Positions 24,577-36,089 of a DNA stretch of 64,000 bases are shown here, one piece after another. Source of the DNA: Phocoena phocoena (Eukaryota; Chordata; Mammalia; Artiodactyla; Phocoenidae); assembly GCF_963924675.1 (NCBI RefSeq), contig NC_089232.1, positions 52,700,759 to 52,764,758 on the forward strand, read 5' to 3'. Under the pieces are notes generated by a model. It had not been told where the DNA came from, ran no database searches, and saw only the letters and a program-made list of their open reading frames with translations. Each line of letters starts with the position of its first letter. The first letter of the stretch is position 1. The translations under genes and the position numbers were made by a program.

Positions 24577-24797
24577 TTCTTTTTTTTTTTCTTTTTTTTT
24601 TTTTTGCGGTACGCAGGCCTCCCACTGCTGTGGCCTCTCCCGTTGCGGAGCACAGGCTCCAGACACGCAGGCTCAGCGGCCATGGCTCACGGGCCCAGCC
24701 GCTCCGCGGCATGTGGGATCTTCCTGGACCGGGGCATGAACCCGTGTCCCCTGCATCGGCAGGCGGACTCTCAACCACCGTGCCACCAGGGAAGCCC
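24577..24797 (-). mobile_element. CHR-type SINE
   Basis: Reversed copy: T-rich tail, TGCGGTACGCAGGCCTCCCACTG, then the head GTGCCACCAGGGAAGCCC. Nearly full length. No convincing target-site duplication was found. Confidence 0.95.
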
Positions 24798-25479
24798 TCT
24801 TATTTTTTTTTAATAATAAAATTTTTCACCTGTCCACCCATTAATTACTTGAAAATATTTCCTTCTGGCCTCCAACTGCTCAGGGACCTCCCTTAGCAAT
24901 TTCTTTACCTATAATTATGCTGATGGGCTGTGTAACAGGTTGCATCATTATCTGTGTCAAATTAATGTTGGTGTGAAAGTAATGTCAAATCTGAGGGCTC
25001 TCCACATGCTGGACCCAGGAAGACAGCCCTAGGAGAGCTTCCATCTTGAGGCATTCGGGAAGGTCGGGCCACATGTCCCCAAGTGGTGAGGCGTGCTTTG
25101 ACCCATTGCTCCATCTCTTGAGGCCCTGTGCCAAAAAGGCTACCAGCCATTCCATCACGCTGGCCTCCAAAGGCCTTCCAAGTGATTCCAAACACAACTC
25201 TTGATGCCAGAGTAGCGAAGCAGGTGTAAACCTAGCATGGCTGTGCTGGCTTTGCCCTGGTATTTCAAAGCACAGCCAATCGCTTTATAATTGAGACCGT
25301 TTTTCTGAAACACCAGAATAATGTCCTAAATTTAAAGACTACCTTTCTTCTTCTTTCAGGCAGCCTAGCTTGTTTCTGAGATGTTCTTATACCAGCCATT
25401 TCAAGTCTCAGGAAACTAGAATCATCATTCCCACCTCACAGATGAGCAGAATGAAACACAGAGTAATGAAGACATTGAG
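24798..25479. other. Unrecognised intronic sequence
   Basis: A weak reversed MIR-like patch at about 25425-25490. No gene recognised. Confidence 0.45.
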
Positions 25480-26970
25480 ATGAGGCAATGGATCTTCTCA
25501 TACATATCTTTACACATAAATATTTCTGAAGGATAGCATTTCTGGAAGTGGAATTATTTAGTTAATGTGAACTTTTTATTTTCATAAAAGAGTATCAAAA
25601 CACCCACCATGGAAGTTGTTCCAATTTATGCTCCCATTATGCTTGAATGTCTGGTTCCCTTCACTCTCAATGATAAATTCTTTTATCATTCTGATAGTTA
25701 AAAAAATTTTAACTACCATTCTGATAATCAAAAAAAACAAACAAACCCTGTTGTAGGTTGAATATCTTCTTATATATGTGAGTAACTTTTATTTCTTTTT
25801 TCTGTCAATAATCTGTTCTTGTCTTTCCGCATTTTTCCATTATGTTGTTGATCTTTTATTAATTGATTAGAGCTCTTTATAGAGGGTATTAGTCCTTTGG
25901 TTTCTTTCTTTGGTTTTTTTTTTTTTTGCGGTACGCGGGCCTCTCACTGTTGCGGCCTCTCCCGTTGCGGAGCACAGGCTCTGGATGCACAGGCTCAGCA
26001 GCCATGGCTCACCGGCCCAGCAGCTCTGCGGCATGTGGGATCCTCCTGGACCGGGACACGAACCCGCATCCCCTGCATCGGCAGGCGGACTCTCAACCAC
26101 TGCACCACCAGGGAAGCCCAGTCTTTTGGTTTTTATACATAATTCTCTGTTCACTGTTTGTTTCTTGACTTTCTGATTGTCCATGAAGCTGTCAGGGACA
26201 TAGCCTCAATGAGGCCTGGGTTTTTTCAGTTTCTTGAAATTCAATATATAAATCTTTTTATTTATGATTTCTAGGGTTTGTGTTATACCTAGGAAGACTG
26301 TATTACCACAAGACTTTTAAACTTGTCTTCTACTACTTTTAATATTTAAATTTTTATCCATCTGGCATTTATGTTGGCATAAGAAGTGAGGTATTGTTCC
26401 AATTTTTGTTCTTCCAGGTGGCTATCCAGTTGTCCCAAACGATTTATTGAATAATCTATCATTTTCCTAACTGATATAAAATGCCACCTTTATCTAAAGA
26501 CAAAGTTTCCATATATATATCGGTGTCTTAGTTCTGGATTCTGTTCTATACTACTGATCTTCCTGTCTATTCAAGTGTCAGTGTTATACTACTTAAATAT
26601 GTATAATATCACTTAAAATATATAATATCCTGTAAAACTAGCTCATCTTAATTATTCTCACTTATCCTTGCTATGAATGGAGTCTTTGCTTCCACTCTAT
26701 TTCCTATTTCTACCTGGTTGTTTTCCTCTAAAGCTATTTTTGTATATTAATTTCGTGTCAAACTACCTTACTGTACTCTCTGGCTTTTTATAATAAATAG
26801 TATATCATTTAGTATATAAGCATATCATATGCACATAATGATAATTCCACCTCTTGCTTTCCACATGTATACTTTCTCTTGTCCAGGTGCCTCAGCGAGT
26901 ACCTACAGAACAATGTTTAATACAGGCAGTGGTATTAGACATCCTTATTTTGTTGGCAGCATGACCCTTA
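25480..26970 (-). mobile_element. Old L1M fragment (antisense), split by a SINE
   Basis: Reversed ORF2 sequence, for example GGCATTTATGTTGGCATAAGAAGTGAGG, GGTGGCTATCCAGTTGTCCCAAACGATTTATTGAATAATC and GAACAATGTTTAATACAGGCAGTGG, interrupted by stops. The CHR SINE at 25904-26119 inserted into it. Confidence 0.75.
25904..26119 (-). mobile_element. CHR-type SINE
   Basis: Reversed nearly full-length copy, TGCGGTACGCGGGCCTCTCACTG to CACCACCAGGGAAGCCC. Target-site duplication AGTCCTTTGGTTT (25891-25903) / AGTCTTTTGGTTT (26120-26132), one mismatch. Confidence 0.95.
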
Positions 26971-27599
26971 ACAATCCATGGAATCCTGCTTGGCTCTGTA
27001 TTCTGCAGAAGCTTAGAGGAGAAAAAAAAAAAAGGGAGAATATCAAACTGCCGATATCCACTCTGGGATGTGGAGGAAACAGAAGCAAGGAAAAGCTTTT
27101 CTCTAGGACCATCCCACTGCACTCCCCCTGCTGGGTCTCTCTGGATTTCGGCTTGCCTTCCCCTCCCCTTTATACATCATGCTTGATAGGGTCAGGAGTA
27201 TGTTTTGCGGATGACCAAAAACAAGGAACTAAGATTCCATTCTAAGAACTTGCAGGTGTGATTTCCTCGGTTATACCTACAAAATCTCCTGTACTTAAAT
27301 TTTTAAATAACAATAATAATCAAAACATGCTAAGCTACAACTTGACTCTTGGGACTACTGGGTTGTCAGGGCTCTGTCAATGGACAAGTTGCAACCAAGC
27401 TGCCAGAGGAGGACCTTCGCAAGCTCTATTACATCTGCCACAGCAGAGGACGGGTCTAGGGTACAGTGAACAGGGTGTCAGCCAATCTCATCCAAATACT
27501 ACCCAGTCCATGAAAGCTTGTGTCACATCCCACCTCCTTTACAAAGCTTTCCCACATCCCTGTACCCCATGCTTGGGGAGAGGCTGCTAGTTGCTTACC
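26971..27599. other. Unrecognised intronic sequence
   Basis: No repeat or gene recognised. Confidence 0.45.
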
Positions 27600-27990
27600 T
27601 TAATATCGAGTCTCCCCTCTTCTCCTTAGTAATAAACCTCCTGAATTTTAGCTGTGCATATGACTGCCTAGAATAAAGACTATATTTCTCAACCTTTCTT
27701 AAAAGGGAGAAAGTATGCCCTCCTTCTTCTCTTTCTCTTAGAATGACTATGGCAGCCACATTGGAGCTGGAGCTCTGGCAGCCACATTAGACCATGTGAG
27801 AGAGGACCATACACTAAGGATGATGAAGTGGAAAGTTGGATGGACCCTGGGTCCCTGAAAGCATCTTGGAATACCGTATCAGCCCTGATCAAAACTTCTT
27901 ACCCTTGAAAAAATAAAACTTTGTCTCTTTAAGCCACTGTTAATTTAGGTTTTCTATCACATGCAGGCACACTTAATCCTAACTGGTACA
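27600..27990 (+). mobile_element. LTR-like repeat, family unassigned
   Basis: The 3' half has CTGGGTCCCTGAAAGCATC, AATAAAACTTTG, AAGCCACTGTTAATTTAGG and ends TAATCCTAACTGGTACA, an order typical of old mammalian LTRs. The left boundary is uncertain and no duplication was identified. Confidence 0.5.
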
Positions 27991-28094
27991 CACTGAGTAG
28001 GACCCTTAGTGATCCCCATATAAGGGGGTCTCAGGGCCCTTTCTTGCTCATGAGTAAGCCTTACCTTCCCCTCAACCCTGCTTCCTGAGGTCAA

Positions 28095-28185
28095 GGATTT
28101 CTTAATCCTGCTTCATGCCAGGCTCCTACTCAGTGTCTGCAACACGGTGGATATTCAGTAAGTATTTGCTGAATGAGAAACTCTG
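28095..28185 (+). mobile_element. L2-like 3' tail
   Basis: GTCAAGGATTTC...CAGTGTCTGCAACACGGTGGATATTCAGTAAGTATTTGCTGAATGAG resembles the L2 terminal pattern. Confidence 0.45.
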
Positions 28186-28250
28186 AGTGACACAAAAGAA
28201 ATGCCTGTTAGTCTTCTATGATTTCCATAGTGTAATCAAGAACACAGGGG

Positions 28251-28399
28251 AGGGCTTCCCTGGTGGCGCAGTGGTTGGGAGTCCGCCTGCCGATGCAGGG
28301 GACACGGGTTCGTGCCCCGGTCTGGGAAGATCCCACATGCCACGCAGCGGCTGGGTCTGTGAGCCATGGCCGCTGAGCCTGCGCGTCCGGAGCACAAAA
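28251..28399 (+). mobile_element. CHR-type SINE, lacking about 50 nt at the 3' end
   Basis: Perfect CHR head and tRNA-like part, but after GCGCGTCCGGAG it jumps straight to CACAAAAAAA. The CCTGTGCTCCGCAACGGG...GTGAGAGGCC segment is missing. Flanked by AAGAACACAGGG (28238-28249) and AAGAACACGGGG (from 28401), so it was inserted as a unit. Confidence 0.93.
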
Positions 28400-28411
28400 A
28401 AAGAACACGGG

Positions 28412-28972
28412 GTGTGGGGGAGGGGGAGAAGAAAACTTTTCCTTACCCTAGGAAACCTGGCAATGGTTTTGTTAGCTTTAATTAACTCCCTGACATTCCC
28501 TCCTGGCAAAATGGTCGTTATTTGAATAACAGTAGTTGAGTTTCTTCTGTTTTCAGGAAATTTATGCCTAGTGACTAGGGAGAAATAAAGAAAAATCATA
28601 GAATTCAAATGAGAGCACTCATGCAGATGGGTAAATCTCATCTTTTTTCAAAATAATTTATTGTAATCCATGGTGACTATAAGAAGCTATTTAAACAATG
28701 TAGTATCTGATTCAGTCTCTGGTACAGAGAAAGTTTTCAACAGACATTTGCTGCCTTTATTGTTTATTTTCATTTTTTATTACATATATTTTTTCCTTAT
28801 TGCTCTCTCCCAATTTTTCCATCACAGACAGAAATTTAGCTCCTCCCTTCAGAGAAATCTAAGAAGCAGTGGCCAGTGTCACATGGGCCCTTTTCTCCTT
28901 GTCGTGGTTCAGCACCTTCCTGATCTTTTGACCACAAAGCGAATGGGACGCGAGGAAGAAGCCGGGAACAGA
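28412..28972. other. Unrecognised intronic sequence
   Basis: AT-rich; no gene or repeat recognised. Confidence 0.45.
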
Positions 28973-28974
28973 TA

Positions 28975-29309
28975 CAATTGGAGCCTCCATATCCGCGAAT
29001 TCAACATCTAAGGTTTCAACCAACCGCGGATAGAAAATATTTGAGAAAAAAATTCCAGAAAGTTCCCAAAAGCAAAACGTGAACTTGCTGCATGCTGGCA
29101 ACTATTTCCATAGCATTTACATTGTATTAACAACTATTTACATAGTATTTACATTGTATTAGGTATTACAAGTAATCTAGAGACATCTGAATATGCAGGA
29201 GGAGGTGCACAGATTATATACTTCAAATACGTCACCATTTTAGATGAAGGACTTGAGCATCCACCAATTTTGGTATCTGTGGGGGGCTGGAACCAATCCT
29301 CGTCAACTG
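28975..29309. mobile_element. MER2 (Tigger-type MITE) with TA duplication
   Basis: 335-bp element: GGAGCCTCCATATCCGCGAATTC, AACCAACCGCGGATAGAAAATATT, the paired ACATTGTATTAGGTATTACAAGTAATCTAGAGA interior, and ATCCACCAATTTTGGTATCTG at the right. TA flanks both ends (28973-28974, 29310-29311). A non-coding DNA transposon fossil. A short inner direct repeat (TTTACATTGTATTA twice) is present. Confidence 0.85.
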
Positions 29310-29311
29310 TA

Positions 29312-31283
29312 CTCTCACCAGTGCCAGAGCTATAGCAGGCACACTTTCTCACTCTGGATCTAGTCTCTCCTGACCTGTACCTCTCTACCCTCTTTCTTCT
29401 GCACAGTGCCTACTGTCAGGACACTACCAGCCACAGAGATCTTATTTGTAAATTCCAAATGGTGTTGGGTGGGGCACACCAGTCCCATGCATACAAGTCT
29501 TGGGCACAGGGATCACTCCATGTACACATTCTAAAAGGCACCCCTTCTTCTGGAAGACCCAGCCCCAAGTCTGGGCACCCGCTTGGCAAGAGAAATGAGA
29601 GTCAAGGTTCTGTCCACACCAGCCCCCTGACTAGGCGCCCTGGTACAGGAAACCCAAAACTGCAGCTTGGCCTGGCCCTGTAACTCACATGCTACTTGTG
29701 GGTAGTGGAATCGGTTTAGTAGATCCAGTCAACATTATTTAAATTAAGCCATAGGTTATTAAAATGGATCAGGTGTCTCTCACGTAGGAAGGTAAATATT
29801 CTTCCATTCCTCCTCATGTGTGCGCCCTGTGCCACAGGCAGAAGGTATTTCCTACCGTGGGCCTAGCTCGTATCTCTGAAGACCCAGGGTGAAGCTTGCC
29901 CGCGGTGCTCTCCTGAGTGCACAGGAGGCAGGCCTTCTCCTCCCGAGTGTCATCTCAGAATCGGGCCTGCCCATTCCTCAACTCCTTTTGATTCCTTCAC
30001 CAGAAGCCCAGGCCTTTCGGTTCACCAAGAAGACCCAAATTCAAAAGGCAAATTTCCTAAAAATGGGAACCCAGAGGCTTACAGTCATACTGGGGTCTAC
30101 ATGGCTGATAGCACATGTGTCGGAGAGCAAGTTTTGATGAAGTGACCATCAAAACCATCGCATTACTGAACGGAGGGGAGGGGAATGAAGATATCCCCAC
30201 CTCACTTCACAATTTTGTCCAGCTCTGGCATAACTTCTCACTTCCTTCCTCCCCCAAGTCCCCCAAGACCAAGCCAGTTGCTCTCTGAAGCTGTTTGTGG
30301 TGTTAGATGGCAAGGAAGATTGAAATTTCTGACTAGTAAGGCCTTGGGTTGACTTGGGGCTCTAGCTTCCCACATTATTTGTGTCCCTCTAACACCACAA
30401 ATGATTGAGAATTGGTTGTAAATTTAGCTGCCCATTAATGGAAACTGTATGCCTTGCCAAGGGATGGGAAAACGGGAGCATCTACTACTACAGGCAGGCA
30501 CTGAGTCCCCGCTGAGTGTGGCTGAAAGGGGAGGGAGCACTCAGGACTGTCTGCAGACTGTTTGTTTTCTTAGACTTTATTCTTTTGGTAGCAGCATCCA
30601 GTTCCAGCTCTAATGACTCGTTCAAGGTAAGAAAATGCCTTCTGAAATGTCCATAAATACTGCTCCCAAGAAACATTTCCCCAGCTCCCATGAAACATTA
30701 AGGCTTGATTACATCCCATCTCATTCTTTCCAACTCGACTGGCAGGTACTTGAGTGCAAAGACCTTAAGCATCTTCTTCCTGTTGTACTAAGCCCACAGC
30801 TAGGTTTAGAGTGAATATTTCCTGGCACCTGTCTCCTCAGGTATTTCTTTTCCTTATCTCACTTCCTCCCTATTCCTGAGAAAGGCAGGACTTGCAGAGA
30901 CAGAGCCTGAAAATAGTTTTTCCTCTTCCATGATTCCAAAGAAAGATGTCTCACCTTTCCTAATGCCACTTGGCTGACTGCTTGGAGGGAAAAAAAAAAA
31001 TTGTTACAGTCTATGGGGGTGTTAATTAGAATCAATTAACACTCAGCTGGCCTGCCCTGGCACTCAATTCCCTTGCAGGACTCACTCAGCCCTTATGAAA
31101 ATCAAAGAAGGATCCAGAGAGTAAGAGATTCTGCAGCGATAAGAATATCCACCTACTTTCCTGACTGAATCTTCCAACCAAGCCTTGGCCAGCCAGCATC
31201 CCTTCACTCAGAAAGTAAAATCATCTGGATTTGTCAAGAGGATAAAATGTCCTAAGTTGCTGAGGGCATTATAAACGATCCTC
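29312..31283. other. Mostly unrecognised intronic sequence
   Basis: No gene. A weak L2-like tail may lie at 30725-30830 (GGCAGGTACTTGAGTGCAAAGACC). The rest shows no repeat I can name. Confidence 0.45.
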
Positions 31284-31450
31284 CATTAAAAAAAAAAAGT
31301 AACTACGTGAAGTGACAAGTATGTTAATTAACTTAATTGTGGTAATCATTTCACGATATATAAGTATATCAAATCAGCATGTTGTATGCTTTAAATATGT
31401 CCGTTTTTATTTGTTAATGATACCTCAGTATAGCTGGGAAAAAATATATT
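31284..31450 (+). mobile_element. L1 3'-end fragment
   Basis: GTGACAAGTATGTTAATTAACTTAATTGTGGTAATCATTTCACGATATATAAG...ATCAAATCAGCATGTTGTATGC...TACCTCAGTATAGCTGGGAAAAAA is a typical older L1 3' terminus. Confidence 0.75.
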
Positions 31451-31759
31451 TTTAAAAACTGTCCTTCATTAAAAAATAAACAAATAAAAGACATAAAATA
31501 CTGCTTTTTTAAAGGGCACAGAGGTGAAGACTTTACAACTACACACACATGACCTTCAGTGAGCAGGATTTATCACATGTCCACTGCGTCCCAGAAGCAC
31601 CCCAACTCACCAAGGCAGAAAACTACAATTGGAAAGTCATCTGGGAGCCAAATCACCTCCTCACCACCACACAAGCATCATTTTGAAACTTCCTACCTCA
31701 CACTCTTAGATTGGCAACTTACACAAAATCGGTGCTTACTGAATTTTTTTTGAAAAAAA

Positions 31760-31856
31760 AAAAGTTATCGAGTCCAATCTTATCAAATCGTACACTTATC
31801 ACCTGTACACATGTAGTTTATTCTATGTCAACGATGCCTCAATAAATCTGTTTTTT
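31760..31856 (+). mobile_element. L1 3'-end fragment (terminal about 100 bp)
   Basis: TCGTACACTTATCACCTGTACACATGTAGTTTATTCTATGTCAACGATGCCTCAATAAATCTGTTTTTTAAAA matches an L1 3' terminus with AATAAA. Confidence 0.65.
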
Positions 31857-31869
31857 AAAAGTAGGCTCG

Positions 31870-32076
31870 GGGCTTCCCTGGTGGCGCAGTGGTTGAGAGT
31901 CCGCCTGCTGATGCAGGGGACACGGGTTCGTGCCCCAGTCTGGGAAGATCCCACATGCTGCAGAGCAGCTAGGCCCGTGAGCCATGGCCGCTGAGCCTGC
32001 GCGTCTGGAGCCTGTGCTCCACAACGGGAGAGGCCACAGCAGTGAGAGGCCCGCATACTGGGAAAAAAAAAAAAAA
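31870..32076 (+). mobile_element. CHR-type SINE with perfect duplication
   Basis: Nearly full length with a pure A tail of about 18. Perfect 13-bp duplication AAAAGTAGGCTCG at 31857-31869 and 32077-32089, which suggests a relatively young insertion. Confidence 0.96.
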
Positions 32077-32089
32077 AAAAGTAGGCTCG

Positions 32090-34189
32090 ATTAGGCAATT
32101 TATAATTGTTTGAAAAAAACAATACTTATATTTTAATAAATCAAACACCCCTATTTCATAATAAAAACAATCATCAAGTTTGCTCCACATAAAGAGTGCT
32201 GCTAAAGAATTTGAATGGGGAGGAAAGCCTGTAACTTTGGGGCAGTGTAGCTGGGGAGGAAAAAACAGATGCATGCAACGGTTGCTAATAACCCAAGACA
32301 GGATGTAATAAGTGCCAAATGAGTGACCCAGACAATACACGTTATAGGAGTAGCGACTGCTGACTGTATTCACTTAGGGGGAACCCAGCTCCTTTGCTGT
32401 TTTAAATACAGGGTGTGCATTCCTCTCACAGTCGCAGTGTTTGGATTCCCATAGGCATTACCCATTCCTGTCCACTCATGTGGGCCTGGTAGTTGTGTCA
32501 CCAAGAAATGACCCTAGCTTCTGGTATCCCTGGTCTCACCCCCAGGCCGAGGAAGGGATAACCAACACAACTAGACAAATTGTGGAATATAATAACAGAC
32601 GAAATTGCCTAAGGAGTCAAACGGGGCATTAACCACAGGTAAAAACACTAAAACCAAAACAGATCTGATTGGCCTCTAGTTATGTGCATAAATTCCTACC
32701 TGGTCACTCTGAAATAAGACTTGGTTTACAGATAAATATAACAGGACCAATTTCTAAATGGAAATTTAAAAAAACACCTGGCTAAAGTCTAGAATAACTA
32801 TGTGGCCCTCGAGACTCAATCACAATCACTTCCTATCATGAGAAAAATGAAGAGTGGTTATAGTAAGTATAGGAAGAAAACACTATGTCTTTAAACGACA
32901 TTTTATAGGTTGCAATGCCTAAGTTTCTTAAGGTTTAAAATATCTAACCTCTAGCACAGTGCCTGGAGCATAGAAGTCAATAAATGTCTGTTGAGTGAAG
33001 AACAAATATGATGTATAAGAACTGTAGAGTGTTTAGGACAAAGCTCTGCTTTACGTGTATCAGTCAGATTTTTGTTATAAGCACCTTGAGACAACCATAC
33101 CTCCTCATTTACTTTCACAAGCTGAAATGTAGAAGGCTATTGGCAAGTCTCTATAATATGGACATTTGTTCAAACGTTTTTCTGCTCTCCTGAAGATCAT
33201 TCAACAGCAAGATGCCTTGGTTATGGATGCATGTATAAATCCAAGAGTGTGTGAGTTCTGGTCTAATGGCAGAAGTGGGCTGTGCTTTATCTTACTTTCC
33301 CAGTTTGGCTCTCCATGTCCCGAGCATATAAACAGCCTGACTTTAATGTTTAACCCTGGGCACCAAAAAACTATCAGTCAAAGGAACAGGTTTGAGCCTA
33401 AAGGGCTGGGGTGAGCATCCCTACCGTGTTTCAGCTCATATTTGGGATATCAGGAGGATGATCCTCTTTTTCCATTCTCCCTCCCAGTGAGGGGAGAGAG
33501 GGGTATGCAGAGTCCATTCTATTAGCCTGAACACACCAGAATCTCCTAACTTGGAAAGAACAAATCTTGCAGCGAGGTCTCCTGTGATGGCTAGTGCTCA
33601 CCATTTAAACTCAACAAAGTTGACAGCCTCTAGAAATTCACAGTCCCAATACCAATCCACCCCTTCATGATTTGTCTGGTGACTTTTATTGTTTCTAGGA
33701 CAGCCAGCACCACATCTGTGAATGCTAGCTTCAAACCCGTACCCTCACCCTTCATCCCAACACACACCTGTTCATCTCTGATTCTCTTCGCCTCTCTCTC
33801 TCTCAGTATACACCCTCTCTCAAAATCCTCTATTAACATCGAGAGACGCCAACCCCCTTCCCAGATCTAATAACATGGAATAAAAGTGCAGGAAATAGGC
33901 AGAGCCTGGATTTGGAAAATAGATTTCCCATGACCTTCGCCCTATTGGGCAAAGACTTCACCTTCACTTTGCATAGTCCTCGGGCAAAACCCAGAAGGGC
34001 TGAGCTGAGCCAGCCTCTCTGTTCCAGCTGGCAGGAACCCAGATGATGGAAGGGCAGAGTGTCTACACAGGTCAATCAACAAACCCACAGCAGAGGCCCA
34101 CGTACACCCGCAGGCGCCGGGCTACCTGCTCTTTGCGATCACACGCTCCCCACACCCCCTTCGTTGTGTAAGTATCGCACATGTGCTTC
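32090..34189. other. Mostly unrecognised intronic sequence
   Basis: No gene. An L2-like tail lies at about 32945-33003 (AGCACAGTGCCTGGAGCATAGAAGTCAATAAATGTCTGTTGAGTG). Pyrimidine-rich sequence at 33.65-33.86 kb may be diverged L2. Confidence 0.45.
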
Positions 34190-34462
34190 AATCCACCCCA
34201 TCTTCCAGCCTATCACTCAAGTTCCACTTCTCCTAGGAGGACTTCCCCAACTATTAGAGCCCGTATACCCATGAGCTTGACCTTCTTAGATATATAGTTC
34301 TTCCTGTCTCTATCACATTCTTGGCACTTATTACAAATGGACTTAGATTTTAATATATGTGCACTTTATTTTCCAAACTGGATTGCAGAGGGCAGACTTT
34401 TCCCTAGCAAAACCACCTTTTGCATAGTAGACATGCTATAAAAATGAATGAATGAATGTGGA
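34190..34462 (+). mobile_element. L2-like 3' fragment
   Basis: GTTCCACTTCTCCTAGGAGGACTTCCCC...TTCTTGGCACTTATTAC...GGATTGCAGAGGGCAGAC...AATGAATGAATG follows L2 3' order with high divergence. Confidence 0.5.
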
Positions 34463-36089
34463 ATAAAAACGAAGTTGGGGCCTGTGCCTACCCCACTACA
34501 GGTCTCCGAAGAAGATGTCTCAGTTCCAGTGGAAATGCATAATTAGGCTTCCGCTACTGTGTTTTTCTTTTGGACCTAATATGTGTGCCTGAAGTTGAGT
34601 ATTTACAGCAAGAGATTTTCTATGGAAGTTCAGGGGCAGAGTTTATTGTAGTCACGCTGCCATTTGCTGCTTACATGTTTATGAAAAATTATCCTTTTGG
34701 GATGAAATTTTCCATGATTGGCTTCTGACCCAAAATAAGGGTGTTTCTTTCTCTTTTTTTTTTTCTTTTGGAAAATTTGAACAATATCCAGTCAGCCATG
34801 TAGGAGTTGGGCATGAGTGAAAAAAACAATGACATGTTTTGTCTTCCAAAATCAATGTAAGCCTTTCTTTGGCGTGACCAATTAAAAAACAACTAAACTT
34901 CAAAATGAGAAACTTTCCACTTGTCTAGGCTTCATCAAGGATGAACCTTGCTGATAATGAGATAATGGAAGGAGAATAAAGCAGAAACAATTGAAATATT
35001 TATCTCTTCATTTTACTTGCACTAAGTTTCCCAAATGCCCACAGATGCATGACTTCTAGAATTTAAAAATACATTGTATTTGTGAACTCTGAGTCCACTG
35101 AGCCTGAGCTTATACTCAGAGAAATGAAAACGGTTTCCAGAAAATTCCAGGATAAATTTCTGAATGGTAAACAATTTAATTGTCTTGGAAGAAGAGTTCC
35201 CTCCAAATTTTCCTTAATATAAACGTTTTTGCCTTCTAACTTCTCATCTATAATATGTCCTTACCTAATACTTATTTTAACACTCTGATTTACCCAAGTT
35301 TACTCTGTGCCCTTAAAATCAGAAAGAAGTTTAGAAACAATTGGTGCCCTTAACTAGCACATGCATTTTTTATTTGGCAAGAGCTGTTGCAAAACATTTG
35401 CAATCTGCAGAATGTAACAACACTGGAGAGATTTTTAAAACCTGATCCTTCACTAGAATTATACATCACACTAGCAACAAATACCAAAATAAAATTTTAA
35501 ATCTTAACTTTGGTTTCTTTTATTTTTTTTTAATTTAAAAAAAGGACATTTTAAGAATATTTTGCACTATATAATTCAAAAGAATTATACTGTATATTCC
35601 GAATGCATGTGAACATGGGTAGAATATTAAAAGTTTAAGCAGAAAAGCCCAAAATTTCAATAATGAAGTATTTACATACACATATAATCCAAGAAAACCA
35701 AAAAGAAAGACTTGAGGAAGGCAGAAAAGCCAGGTAAGTCAAAATTCCCTTGTTACAACAAAGAAACAAAGCTTTTCTCCTGGATCAGTGGATGAACCAC
35801 CAACTTCGTTGATTTGGTCCTAAAGGATATTTCAGACTCATGTAAAATAAGGTTGATATTTACACTGTGCGGGCAGAAAAGAGGGCAGGAAAAGCTAGTG
35901 ATATGCTCATCTCACTTCCCACTATCTCTGCAGACTTTCTATCACTTAATTCACGTTTCAACTGTCCTCATGTTCGCTACCTTAAACAGCCCTATCTATT
36001 CCAAGATGAAATTCCCCAAAGCAGATCTAAAGCAGCCATCAAAGACCCCAGCACCCACAAAGATACCCGTTCCTCTGAATTACCCATCT
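34463..36089. other. AT-rich repeat-poor intronic block
   Basis: About 1.6 kb, strongly AT-rich, with A/T homopolymer patches near 34750 and 35520-35545. No gene or repeat recognised. Confidence 0.45.

Noticed and set aside
24561..24804. TCTTATT repeated on both sides of the SINE at 24577 as a target-site duplication
   Set aside because: The left copy is not adjacent to the T tail, so the match is probably chance in T-rich sequence.
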